Below, piece after piece: positions 1-6,875 of a stretch of 10,039 bases of DNA; position 1 is the stretch's first letter; the number at the start of each line of letters is the position of its first letter. The notes below the pieces were generated by a model. The model had not been told where the DNA came from, did no database searches, and saw only the letters and a program-made list of their open reading frames with translations. The stretch is taken from the NCBI GenBank assembly GCA_937881255.1, contig CALGFH010000266.1:1-10039 (forward strand), given 5' to 3'. Made by a program: the position numbers and the translations under genes. The stretch is from an uncultured Actinomycetes bacterium. GTDB lineage: Bacteria > Actinomycetota > CALGFH01.

Positions 1-150
1 CTGGACCACCTCCCGGCCGGGCTGAGTGGCGTCGTGTCCAGCGGCGCCGGCGACCGCTCCAGCCCCGAGGTGGCGGCCCTGCTGCTCGGCGCCTGGGCGG
101 TCGGGTCCCTGGCCCTCGGGGTCGTCACCCTGCACCGCCGCGACCCCTGA
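1..150 (+). CDS. C-terminal end of a membrane protein, probably an ABC-2 type transporter permease (partial)
   Basis: The open frame enters from the left edge and ends at TGA 148-150, giving 49 residues. These include one hydrophobic stretch of about 20 residues (ALLLGAWAVGSLALGVVTL) followed by a short basic tail, HRRDP. A last transmembrane helix closed by a few Arg residues and an Asp is the usual end of actinobacterial ABC-2 permeases (the drug- and daunorubicin-export type), but only this one helix is visible, so the family is an inference from the ending. The next gene starts 78 bp downstream on the same strand, so the two may share a transcript. GC-ending codons throughout this frame support it as coding. 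The start and most of the protein lie outside the window. Confidence 0.55.
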   Translation: MDHLPAGLSGVVSSGAGDRSSPEVAALLLGAWAVGSLALGVVTLHRRDP

Positions 151-228
151 CCACGAAGGAGGCATGGGCCAAGCCACGACCCAGTCGGTGACGCCCGTCG
201 TCGACCCAGCTACGAAAGGAATGTCCAC

Positions 229-966
229 ATGGACACAACCAGAAGGACGGCACGTCTTGCCGGCGTGCTCTTCATCATCACCTTCGTCACCTCGATCCCG
301 GCGGCGCTCCTGCTCTACACCCCGGTGCTGGAGGACGCCAGCTACATCGTCGGGGCCGGTGCGGCCGACACGGGCGTGGCCCTGGGCGCGTTCCTCGAGG
401 TCCTCCTCATCATCGCCAACGTCGGCACCGCCGTCGTGCTGTTCCCCGTCCTCAAGCGGCAGAGCGAACCGCTCGCCCTCGGCTACGTCTCCGCTCGCCT
501 GGTCGAATGCACCTTCATCGCCATCGGCATCGTCAGCCTCCTCTCGGTCCTGACGCTGCGGCAGGACTTCGCGGGAGCCGGCGGAGACCCGGGCACCTTC
601 GAGACGGTCGGCCAGTCGCTGGTCGCGATCCATGACTGGACCTTCCTGCTCGGGCCCGGCTGGGTCGTCGGCGTCGGGAACGGGCTGATCCTCGGCTGGC
701 TGATGTACCGGTCCGGCCTGGTGCCGCGGGGCATGGCCCTGCTGGGGCTCGTCGCCGGTCCCATCCTCCTCGCCGGTGGGACCGCCGTGCTGCTCGGCAT
801 CATCGAGCCGGACTCCGCGCTGAAGAACCTCGCGGCCGGCCCTGAGTTCGTCTGGGAGCTGTCGCTCGGCATCTACCTGATGGTCAAGGGCTTCAAGCCC
901 TCCCCCATCACCACCGGGATAGCCGCCGCCGGCGCCCCGCCCGCGTACCACGACGTCGACGCCTGA
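229..966 (+). CDS. DUF4386 family integral membrane protein
   Basis: This is a 245-residue membrane protein with six predicted helices at about residues 10-30, 52-75, 91-110, 138-159, 168-192 and 206-221, and a short Pro/Ala-rich cytoplasmic-type tail. The N-terminal RxAGxxFxxTF pattern, the ARLVE motif before helix 3 (about 89-93) and the overall length match the DUF4386 family, which has no established biochemical function. The ATG at 229 is preceded by GAAAGGA (214-220) at 8-nt spacing, which fixes the start. The gene follows a probable ABC permease end on the same strand and is closed by a strong hairpin at 978-1006. It may therefore be the last gene of an operon that begins to the left. 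DUF4386 genes often sit beside transporter or regulator genes, but no specific role should be assigned. Confidence 0.85.
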   Translation: MDTTRRTARLAGVLFIITFVTSIPAALLLYTPVLEDASYIVGAGAADTGVALGAFLEVLLIIANVGTAVVLFPVLKRQSEPLALGYVSARLVECTFIAIGIVSLLSVLTLRQDFAGAGGDPGTFETVGQSLVAIHDWTFLLGPGWVVGVGNGLILGWLMYRSGLVPRGMALLGLVAGPILLAGGTAVLLGIIEPDSALKNLAAGPEFVWELSLGIYLMVKGFKPSPITTGIAAAGAPPAYHDVDA

Positions 967-977
967 CCGTCGAGCTC

Positions 978-1006
978 ACGGCCGGGCCCACCAAGGGCCC
1001 GGCCGT
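978..1006. terminator. Perfect 12-bp stem hairpin between convergent genes
   Basis: ACGGCCGGGCCC (978-989) and its exact reverse complement (995-1006) flank the 5-nt loop ACCAA. The stem lies 11 bp after the DUF4386 stop and 13 bp before the end of the convergent hydrolase gene. Being symmetric, it could stop transcription from both sides. There is no true U-tract on the + side (CTTCGCC follows), which is common for GC-rich actinobacterial terminators. Confidence 0.75.
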
Positions 1007-1019
1007 CTTCGCCCGGAGC

Positions 1020-1889
1020 TCAGCCCCGGCTGGCGTGCTCCTTGAGCCAGCCGAGGGCGTCCTCGGCGGCGGCGAGGACCGAGATGTGGCCGTCCTCCGG
1101 GCGCAGCCACAGCTCGGCCGAGGGGATCCGGCCGGCCAGCCACCGGGCGTGGGCGCTGGGTGCGACCCGGTCCTGGCCGCCGTGCAGCAGCAGCACCGGC
1201 GCCCGCACCTGGGCAGGGTCGAACCCCCAGGGGGCGACGTAGGCCAGGTCGTCGTCGACCATCCCGCCCAGGCCGCCGGCCAGTGCCTGCCCGGCCACGG
1301 AGCCCAGCCACGACCAGCTCCCGGCCAGGGCGGCGTGGTCGGCCGGGGTGAACTGCCCGGGGTCGAAGTCGTTGGACGTCAGGCGGTCCACCAGCGCCGC
1401 CCGTCCCTGGGCGGCGGCGGCCAGCTCGGCCGCGCCCGCGGGCGCCATGCCCGCGAACCAGTCCAGGCCTTCGGCGTGCATGGGCGCCAGCGCGGACACG
1501 CACACCACCGCCAGCACCCGCGCCGGCAGCAGCGCCCCACTGGCCAGGGCGTGGTTGCTCCCACCGGAATGGCCCATGACCGCGAACCGGCCGATCCCCA
1601 GCCCGTCGGCGATGGCGGCGGCGTCGGCGGCGGCCGAGGCCAGGTCCCGGCCAGGCCGCGGGGTCGACCCGCCGTAGGCGGGCCGGTCGTAGGACACCCA
1701 GCGGAGGCCGAGCCGGGCGGCGGCGGGGAGCAGCGGCTCCGGTGGCGCGCCGAGGTTCGGCGTCCCGTGATGCCAGAGCACGGCCAGCCGGTCCTCGCCG
1801 CCGCCGGTGTCGTACACGTGCAGGGTGCGCCCGTCGGGCAGCTCGAGATCGGTCTCCGTCACCACCGGTCGAGCGTAGCCCACTGTCAC
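1020..1889 (-). CDS. Alpha/beta hydrolase
   Basis: This is a 289-residue single-domain alpha/beta-hydrolase, without a signal peptide and so probably cytoplasmic. The catalytic set is complete: nucleophile elbow GHSGG with Ser108, acid Asp240 in GGQDRVAP, and His268 in DGHIS. The HG oxyanion-loop dipeptide is at 41-42. The segment around YDRPAYGGS (67-75) is typical of the large group that includes esterases, haloalkane-dehalogenase-like and proline-iminopeptidase-like enzymes. Length fits the fold. The substrate cannot be read from sequence. The start used is GTG at 1889; another in-frame GTG two codons downstream is possible, and no strong Shine-Dalgarno is visible, so the first few residues are uncertain. 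The gene is divergent from the VOC gene at 1936, with 46 bp between the two GTG codons, so the promoters must overlap or one transcript has almost no leader. Confidence 0.85.
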   Translation of the reverse strand: MTVGYARPVVTETDLELPDGRTLHVYDTGGGEDRLAVLWHHGTPNLGAPPEPLLPAAARLGLRWVSYDRPAYGGSTPRPGRDLASAAADAAAIADGLGIGRFAVMGHSGGSNHALASGALLPARVLAVVCVSALAPMHAEGLDWFAGMAPAGAAELAAAAQGRAALVDRLTSNDFDPGQFTPADHAALAGSWSWLGSVAGQALAGGLGGMVDDDLAYVAPWGFDPAQVRAPVLLLHGGQDRVAPSAHARWLAGRIPSAELWLRPEDGHISVLAAAEDALGWLKEHASRG

Positions 1890-1935
1890 GCCCGAGGTGT
1901 GGAATGGTGGTCGTCGGTCCGACCGGGGAGGCGAT

Positions 1936-2319
1936 GTGACCCAGCAACCAGCGTTGCAGCTGACGGCGGCCGTGCTCGACGCGCCCGACCCGCGTGAGCT
2001 GGCCGGGTTCTACAGCCGGCTGCTGGGGTGGCCGGTCGGGAGGGACGACCCCGACTGGGCGACGGTCCGGCCGCCCGGTGGCGGGGCGGGGCTGTCGTTC
2101 CAGCTGGAGAAGGCCTACGTCAGGCCGACCTGGCCGGCCGGCCCGGGCGACCAGCAGATGCAGGTCCACCTGGACATCGAGGTCGACGACCTGGAGGCCG
2201 CCGGGGCCCACGCCGCCGCCGCCGGGGCGGTCCTGGCCGAGTACCAGCCCCAGGAGGACGTCCGGGTCTACCTCGACCCGGCCGGCCACCCGTTCTGCCT
2301 CTGGGTCAGCACCGGCTAG
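1936..2319 (+). CDS. VOC family (glyoxalase/bleomycin-resistance-like) protein
   Basis: This is a 127-residue protein with the two beta-alpha-beta-beta-beta modules of the vicinal oxygen chelate fold, about residues 8-57 and 75-125. The N-terminal module carries DAPDPRELAGFYSRLLGW (15-32), and the C-terminal one has the HLDIEVDDLEAA strand-helix and the ending YLDPAGHPFCLW. This is the pattern of small actinobacterial glyoxalase-like proteins, which act as metal-dependent enzymes or ligand-binding proteins. His78 and the late acidic and His positions could contribute ligands, but a full metal site cannot be confirmed. GTG at 1936 is chosen because GGGGAGG (1925-1931) precedes it at 4-nt spacing. 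An in-frame upstream ATG at 1897 lacks a ribosome site and would add 13 unlikely residues. The stop TAG shares bases with the stop of an opposing frame ending at 2316. Confidence 0.85.
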   Translation: MTQQPALQLTAAVLDAPDPRELAGFYSRLLGWPVGRDDPDWATVRPPGGGAGLSFQLEKAYVRPTWPAGPGDQQMQVHLDIEVDDLEAAGAHAAAAGAVLAEYQPQEDVRVYLDPAGHPFCLWVSTG

Positions 2320-2332
2320 CGGTCGGTCACCC

Positions 2333-3241
2333 TCACGTCGCGGCTGGCACGCTCGTCCGGGTCGGCGCGTCGTTCCCCCTCGTCGTGGCCGCGACCCTGC
2401 TCGCCGGAATCGCCGGCTTCCAGGTTCCGCCCGTGGCGATCCTCGTCCCGGGAGCCTTCGTGCAGCTGGGGCTCGTCCCACCGGCGGGCGTCGCGCCGGT
2501 CCTCGTCCCGTCCGCGCCCGTCCCGGTGGTGCTTGTCGCGGCGGGGCTCGACCCACCGGCCGCTGTCCGCGTCCGGGCGGCGGTGGTCACGGCCGGGGCG
2601 GTCCCTGCCCCATCGCCGCGGGGCCCCCCGGGGCAGGTCGGCCCGCCGTCGGGGTCCGCCGTCCGGGGCTCGCCTGGACGAGGGGCCGACGGCACCCGGG
2701 GCCGTTTGCCCGGCTGGGGCTTGTGGCCGTTGGGCCGCCGCCAGGACCGCGGCGGCGAGCTGGGCTCGGGCCGGACCGGCCGTGGGCGCGGAGGCCGGAC
2801 CGGCCGGGGCGACGGCCTGGCCACCGGCGGCCTGGGCGAGGGTTCGCGGACGACGGGCGGCTCGGCCGGAGGCGTGCGGACCACGGCCGGCTGCCGCCGT
2901 GCCGGGCGGCGCTGGACGGCCGCGACCACGCCGGCGCGCCCGTCGTCCGATGCCGCGGCGCCCCGCTGCCGGGTCGCGGGCCGCGGGCGCGGCGGCGGCG
3001 CGGCCGCGGGGCCCCGGGACCGCTCCCCGGGCGGCCTGGCGCGCCCCCCGTCCGGCGGCTCGACCTGGATGACGCCCGGCCGGCCCAGGCCGGGAGCGGG
3101 CGGGTCGGGCTCCTCCGGCACCGGGTGGGTGATCGACTCCGCCAGCAGCTCGCTGGTCGCGACCATGGCCGCGAGCGACGTCGCCGCCAGCGACGCCACC
3201 CCGATGGCGACGACCAGCGATGCGTTGCGGCGCGATGACAC
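2333..3241 (-). CDS. Hypothetical membrane-anchored Pro/Arg-rich protein, reading frame uncertain in its C-terminal third
   Basis: I do not recognise a family. The GTG start at 3241 has AGGGGA (3256-3251 on the minus strand) 9 nt upstream. The N-terminus has a short basic head (SSRRN), then a hydrophobic stretch at about residues 8-34 that fits an uncleaved signal-anchor or signal peptide. After PVPEEPDPPAPG the chain is dominated by Pro, Arg and Ala (PRP/PVRPPRPRP runs at about 130-165), the composition of an extended extracytoplasmic linker. In this frame the chain ends at 2333 after 302 residues. From about 2620 downwards, however, a different frame (ending TAG 2316-2318) gives a more protein-like charged tail with GAC/GAG codons and a repeated RDEDR motif. 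The true product may therefore be an N-terminal part in this frame joined to that tail, through a -1 shift or a one-base sequence error. It lies 141 bp downstream of the DUF4349 gene on the same strand. It could also be non-functional low-complexity sequence. Confidence 0.5.
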   Translation of the reverse strand: MSSRRNASLVVAIGVASLAATSLAAMVATSELLAESITHPVPEEPDPPAPGLGRPGVIQVEPPDGGRARPPGERSRGPAAAPPPRPRPATRQRGAAASDDGRAGVVAAVQRRPARRQPAVVRTPPAEPPVVREPSPRPPVARPSPRPVRPPRPRPVRPEPSSPPRSWRRPNGHKPQPGKRPRVPSAPRPGEPRTADPDGGPTCPGGPRGDGAGTAPAVTTAARTRTAAGGSSPAATSTTGTGADGTRTGATPAGGTSPSCTKAPGTRIATGGTWKPAIPASRVAATTRGNDAPTRTSVPAAT

Positions 3242-3382
3242 GGGCGGCGGTCCCCTGCGGAGAGACGTACGGGTGGCGGCCCGGCAACCATCGGCATCCT
3301 GGTCGCTACACTTGAGCAGTTCGAGCCGATCGCTCCACAGCGTACCGCACCGCGGCCCGTACCCGGCCGGAGGCGGCGCCGG

Positions 3383-4297
3383 TCAGGCCCGACTGGAGCT
3401 GGAGGCCGGCCGCGGGCGGCGCAGGGCCCGGAGGCCGAGCAGCACGAGCCCGGCCACGACCAGCAGGGGCGTGACCCAGACCACCCCGACCAGGACGGCC
3501 GCCGCCATCACCCCGAGCCCGTTCACGGCCGTCGCCCACGCCCTGGCCAGCCGGCCCGCCGGCTCCCCGGCCGGCCCGGCCGCGCCCGGCTCGCTGACCT
3601 GGAGCACGATGGTCGAGAACGAGGACTGGTCCTCGAGGTAGTTCAGCTGGCCCTGGAGCCGCTCGATGTTCGACTGCACCTGCTGCAGCTGGTTCTGCAC
3701 CGCGATCACGTCGGTCACCGACCTGGCCCGGTCGAGCAGGCGCAGGTAGACCCGCTCCTGGGCCCGCCAGGCGGCGAGCTGGCCGTTGAGGTCGATGTAC
3801 TGGTTGGTGACGTCCTCGGTGCTGGACTTCTCCCCCCGGTAGGTGCCGAGGCCCTTGAGCTCGCGGAGGACCGGCTCGAAGGCGTCCACCGGGACCCGGA
3901 AGGTGACCTGGCCGCTGGCCGGCTCGCCGCTGGGCACCGAGGTCGACGACCCGACGTAGATCCCCTTGGCCTGCCGCACGACGTCGGTGGCCTGGTTGAT
4001 GGTGGCGTTCAGCCGGCCCTCGCCCACCTCGAGGTCGACGTTGGCCGTCCGGACGATCCGGTTGCCGAGGTCGACCAGCCGGACCTGGGCCGCCGCGTCG
4101 GTCGAGCCGGCCTTGCCGGCCGGGGCGGCCTGGGCCGGCTGGTCCTGCTCGGTGGCCGCCTGGTCGGCCGCCGGCGCCACCTGGGCCTCCCCGCCGGCCG
4201 AGCCCCCGCCACCGCCGCTGTCCCCGTCCGCGCTGCACCCGGCCACGATCACCATCGCGACCAGCGCCACCCCGACCGCCGCCCGGCCAAGCCGCAT
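3383..4297 (-). CDS. DUF4349 domain lipoprotein
   Basis: This is a 304-residue predicted lipoprotein. The signal peptide (residues 1-20, MRLGRAAVGVALVAMVIVAG) ends in a lipobox, VAGC, with Cys21 as the lipidation site. A flexible Gly/Ala/Gln-rich linker covers about 22-75. The DUF4349 domain covers about 80-290: RTANVDLEV (83-91), a VTFRVPVDAF strand-loop (131-140), then a long helical coiled coil at about 163-222 containing YIDLNGQLAAWRAQE and VQNQLQQVQSNIERLQGQL. A C-terminal transmembrane region at about 260-290 is followed by a basic tail, ALRRPRP. The protein should be held to the membrane at both ends with the domain outside. Its biochemical role is not known. ATG 4297 is the start because GGGAGG lies 6 nt upstream; upstream in-frame starts would precede the signal peptide. 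It is divergent from the fusion gene at 4458 and may be cotranscribed with the Pro/Arg-rich gene. Confidence 0.9.
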   Translation of the reverse strand: MRLGRAAVGVALVAMVIVAGCSADGDSGGGGGSAGGEAQVAPAADQAATEQDQPAQAAPAGKAGSTDAAAQVRLVDLGNRIVRTANVDLEVGEGRLNATINQATDVVRQAKGIYVGSSTSVPSGEPASGQVTFRVPVDAFEPVLRELKGLGTYRGEKSSTEDVTNQYIDLNGQLAAWRAQERVYLRLLDRARSVTDVIAVQNQLQQVQSNIERLQGQLNYLEDQSSFSTIVLQVSEPGAAGPAGEPAGRLARAWATAVNGLGVMAAAVLVGVVWVTPLLVVAGLVLLGLRALRRPRPASSSSRA

Positions 4298-4341
4298 GCT
4301 CACCCTCCCGTATCGGTGTCTGGTGGTTGTGACGCCACCCG

Positions 4342-4361
4342 GGCCGGAACGGTTCCTGGCC
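4342..4361. promoter_or_regulatory. Palindromic element in the DUF4349/synthase-like divergent region
   Basis: GGCC-GGAAC-G-GTTCC-T-GGCC: a perfect 5-bp inverted repeat around one central base, with GGCC arms offset by one base. It sits near the middle of the 160-bp region between the divergent starts at 4297 and 4458. That placement suits an operator acting on both genes, but a chance palindrome in GC-rich DNA is quite possible. I see no convincing -35/-10 pair in this region. Confidence 0.25.
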
Positions 4362-4457
4362 CCGCTCGACCCCGGGGGTGGTGGACGACCGCTTGCCGGG
4401 TCGGGCCGCCATCTGGAAGCCTCCTTCGGGTCTGCATCGATCCGAGGAGTCCTGCCC

Positions 4458-6833
4458 GTGGCCGTCGCCACCTCCCCACCCCGACCCGCGAACCGCGCCA
4501 CCCCCTCCCTGCGCGGCGTCGTGCTCGCCCTGTTCGTCGCCTCGGGCGCCGCCGGGCTCATCTACCAGGTGGTGTGGTCGCGCGAGCTGGTGCTGGTGTT
4601 CGGCAACACCACCCAGGCGGTGGCCACGATCGTGACCGCGTTCATGGCCGGCCTCGGCTTCGGCAGCCTGGCCGGCGGCCGGCTGGCCGACACCAGCCGC
4701 CGCCCGCTGCGCCTGTACGGCCTGGTCGAGCTGGCCGTCGCCGCCATGGCCGCCCTGCTGCCGTTCGCCTTCAGCGGGCTGGCCGAGATCTACCGGGGCG
4801 TGTGGCCCAGCCTGGTCGAGCGTCCCGGCCAGCTGGCCGGCGTCCGGTTCGCCCTCGCCCTGGCGGCGGTCGCGCCGGCGACGTTCCTGATGGGCATGAC
4901 CCTGCCGCTGCTCACCCGCTACCTGGTCCGCAACCTGGACGAGGCCGGCGCCCGCCTCGGCGAGCTGTACGCGGCCAACACCATCGGCGCCATGGCCGGG
5001 ACCCTGCTCGGCGGCTTCGTGCTCATCGAGCTGGTCGGCCTGCACCTCACCAGCTACCTGGCCGTCGCCCTCAACCTGGTCGCCGGCCTGGGCGCCCTGC
5101 TGCTGTCCCGGCGCTGGGAGACGGGCCCCGACCCGGCCGCCGCCCGCCGCGAGCGGCCGGCCCGGCCCCAGGTGCCGCCCGGGTTCCGTCCCCGGCGGCG
5201 GGCCGTGCTGGCCGCGACCTTCGTCTCCGGGTTCGTCTCGCTCGCCCTTGAGGTGCTCTGGACCCGGATGCTGGCCGAGGGCACCGGCTCCAGCATCTAC
5301 ATCTTCACCACCATCCTGGCCATCTTCCTGCTCGGCATCGCCCTCGGCAGCTTCCTGTACCGGCGCTTCTCCCGGCCCGAGGGGGAGCGGCTGGGCACGC
5401 TCGGCCTGTGCCTGGCCGGGGTCGGCGTCCTCGCCCAGGCAACGGTCGTGCTCGGCAGCGGGATGGTCGGCCAGGTCCCGTTCGTGGTCCGCACCGTGGT
5501 CGTGCTCCTCCCGGCGACGGTCCTGATGGGCTACGCCTTCCCGCTCGCCGGCCGGCTGGCCACCCCGTCGGCGGAGGCGGCCGGCGGCAGCGTCGGCCTG
5601 CTCTATGCGGCCAACACCGGCGGGTCCATCCTCGGCTCGTTCGGGGCCGCCTTCGTGCTCGCCGGGACCCTCGGCACCAACGGCTCCATCCTCCTGCTCG
5701 GCGGCCTCAACCTCCTCGCCGGCGCGGCCCTGTTCGCCGCCGAGCCGGTGGGCCGGGCACCGGCGGGCGCCGGTTCGCGGCGGGCGGGCCTTGGGCGGGG
5801 CCTGGGACGGGGCCGGGTGGTCGCGGCCGGGATGGCCGTGCTGGCGGTGCTCGGCCTGGTCGCGTCCTCGCTGGACCTGCCGGTCACCCGCACCCGGACC
5901 CAGAACGAGCTGCGCCGGACCGGCCTCCCGATCACCCACGCCGAGGACGAGCTGGCCACCGTTGACACCGTCGGCGGACCGGCCAAGGGCCGCCGGCTCC
6001 TGGTCGGCGGGGTCGGGATGACCTCGCTGACCGTCGACACCAAGCTGATGGGCTACCTGTCCAAGGCGCTGCGGCCGGAGGCCAGCGACTTCCTGGTCAT
6101 CGCCTTCGGCATGGGCGGGACCTACCGCTCCGGGCTCCAGGCCGGGATGCGGACCGACGCCGTCGAGCTGTCGCCCACCGTCCCCAGCCGCATGCCCGTG
6201 TTCTTCCCGGACGGCGACGACTTCCTGAACCACCCCAAGGGCCGGGTGATCGTCAGCGACGGCCGCAACTACGTCCGGCTCTCCCGTGAGACCTACGACC
6301 TGGTGGCCGTCGACCCCGCCCCGCCGATCGAGAGCGCCGGGTCGGTGGTCCTCTACACCCGCGAGTTCCTGACCGAGGGCAAGGCCCGCCTGCGGCCCGG
6401 CGGGGTCTTCATGCTCTGGATCCCCTACGCCCTCCCCATGGACGACTTCAAGGAGCACGTCCGCACCTTCGCCGGCGTCTTCGGCCACGTCCGCCTGGTG
6501 CTCTCGCCGGGCCGGCACGGGGTGTTCATGTTCGGCTCCGACGCCCCGCTCGAGTTCACCGAGCCCAACATCCGCCAGGTCCTCGGCAACCCCGCCGCCC
6601 TCCGCGACCTGAACGACGTGCCCGACCACCCCCCGACCGACGCCGACGGCTGGGTCGAGGTCGTCCGCCGCTCCCAGTGGCTGGCCGACGACCAGCTGCG
6701 ATCCTTCATCGGCTCCGGGCCCGAGATCACCGACGACCGCCCACGCTCGGAGTACTTCCTCTGGCGCCGCGCCTTCATGGACGACCGGGCCTACATCAGC
6801 GAGTCCATGCTGCTGCGGGCCGCCCCCCGCTGA
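4458..6833 (+). CDS. Polytopic membrane protein fused to a spermidine-synthase-like domain
   Basis: This is a 791-residue fusion protein. The N-terminal half (about 20-490) has a dozen or more hydrophobic helices built as two related modules. FVASGAAGLIYQVVWSR (26-42) matches FVSGFVSLALEVLWTR (255-270), and LYAANT recurs at 170-175 and 382-387, each followed by a Gly-rich helix and LNLxAG. The C-terminal part (about 520-720) has the methyltransferase-like fold of spermidine synthases: SAM-loop FGMGG (550-554), Glu570 that should bind the ribose, DGRNY with Asp601, Asp619 at the strand-4 end, and RLRPGGVFMLW. It lacks the family's YHE segment, and Pro622 stands where a second Asp is expected, so synthesis of spermidine is doubtful. 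Such fusions are widespread in bacteria and mostly uncharacterised. GTG 4458 is chosen because GAGGAG (4444-4449) precedes it by 8 nt; the open frame extends further upstream without a plausible start. Confidence 0.85.
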   Translation: MAVATSPPRPANRATPSLRGVVLALFVASGAAGLIYQVVWSRELVLVFGNTTQAVATIVTAFMAGLGFGSLAGGRLADTSRRPLRLYGLVELAVAAMAALLPFAFSGLAEIYRGVWPSLVERPGQLAGVRFALALAAVAPATFLMGMTLPLLTRYLVRNLDEAGARLGELYAANTIGAMAGTLLGGFVLIELVGLHLTSYLAVALNLVAGLGALLLSRRWETGPDPAAARRERPARPQVPPGFRPRRRAVLAATFVSGFVSLALEVLWTRMLAEGTGSSIYIFTTILAIFLLGIALGSFLYRRFSRPEGERLGTLGLCLAGVGVLAQATVVLGSGMVGQVPFVVRTVVVLLPATVLMGYAFPLAGRLATPSAEAAGGSVGLLYAANTGGSILGSFGAAFVLAGTLGTNGSILLLGGLNLLAGAALFAAEPVGRAPAGAGSRRAGLGRGLGRGRVVAAGMAVLAVLGLVASSLDLPVTRTRTQNELRRTGLPITHAEDELATVDTVGGPAKGRRLLVGGVGMTSLTVDTKLMGYLSKALRPEASDFLVIAFGMGGTYRSGLQAGMRTDAVELSPTVPSRMPVFFPDGDDFLNHPKGRVIVSDGRNYVRLSRETYDLVAVDPAPPIESAGSVVLYTREFLTEGKARLRPGGVFMLWIPYALPMDDFKEHVRTFAGVFGHVRLVLSPGRHGVFMFGSDAPLEFTEPNIRQVLGNPAALRDLNDVPDHPPTDADGWVEVVRRSQWLADDQLRSFIGSGPEITDDRPRSEYFLWRRAFMDDRAYISESMLLRAAPR

Positions 6834-6856
6834 CGCCGTCCGGTGACGCCGTCCGG
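6831..6856. repeat. Perfect 13-bp tandem direct repeat at a stop codon
   Basis: TGACGCCGTCCGG occurs twice head-to-tail (6831-6843 and 6844-6856). The first copy begins with the TGA stop codon of the membrane fusion gene. It looks like a recent slippage duplication. The second copy supplies the left arm of the hairpin annotated at 6845-6875. Confidence 0.8.
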
Positions 6857-6875
6857 GCTCCGGCGGGCGGCCGTC
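6845..6875. terminator. Probable terminator hairpin between convergent genes
   Basis: GCCGTCCG (6848-6855) can pair with CGGGCGGC (6864-6871) through one G-U pair around an 8-nt loop. Outer GAC (6845-6847) pairs with GTC (6873-6875) across a one-base bulge. It fills the 40-bp gap between the fusion gene stop (6833) and the end of the convergent SIS gene (6874). No U-tract follows, so this is structural inference only. Confidence 0.4.

Noticed and set aside
164..553. An ATG at 164 right behind a strong AAGGAGG as the start of a leader peptide
   Set aside because: The spacing to the ribosome site is only one base, and the frame runs into a Ser/Arg-rich shadow of the DUF4386 gene.
976..2556. 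A 526-codon minus-strand frame across the hydrolase and VOC genes
   Set aside because: It is a shadow frame of Arg/Pro/Gly repeats and conflicts with the catalytic-motif-bearing hydrolase frame and the VOC gene.
2028..3641. A plus-strand open frame with a hydrophobic Val/Pro/Leu stretch around 2340-2560
   Set aside because: The hydrophobic stretch is the exact antisense of the RDEDR-type charged repeat on the minus strand. It has no start with a ribosome site and runs antisense into the DUF4349 gene.
4298..4561. Upstream extension of the DUF4349 frame to 392 residues
   Set aside because: It would place about 88 Arg/Pro-rich residues before a clear lipoprotein signal peptide and overlap the divergent gene start.
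3306..6629. An 1107-codon open frame on the minus strand covering the fusion gene and part of the DUF4349 gene
   Set aside because: It is the antisense shadow of a GC-rich gene: Gly/Arg/Gln/Asp-rich without domain structure, and it overlaps two well-supported genes.
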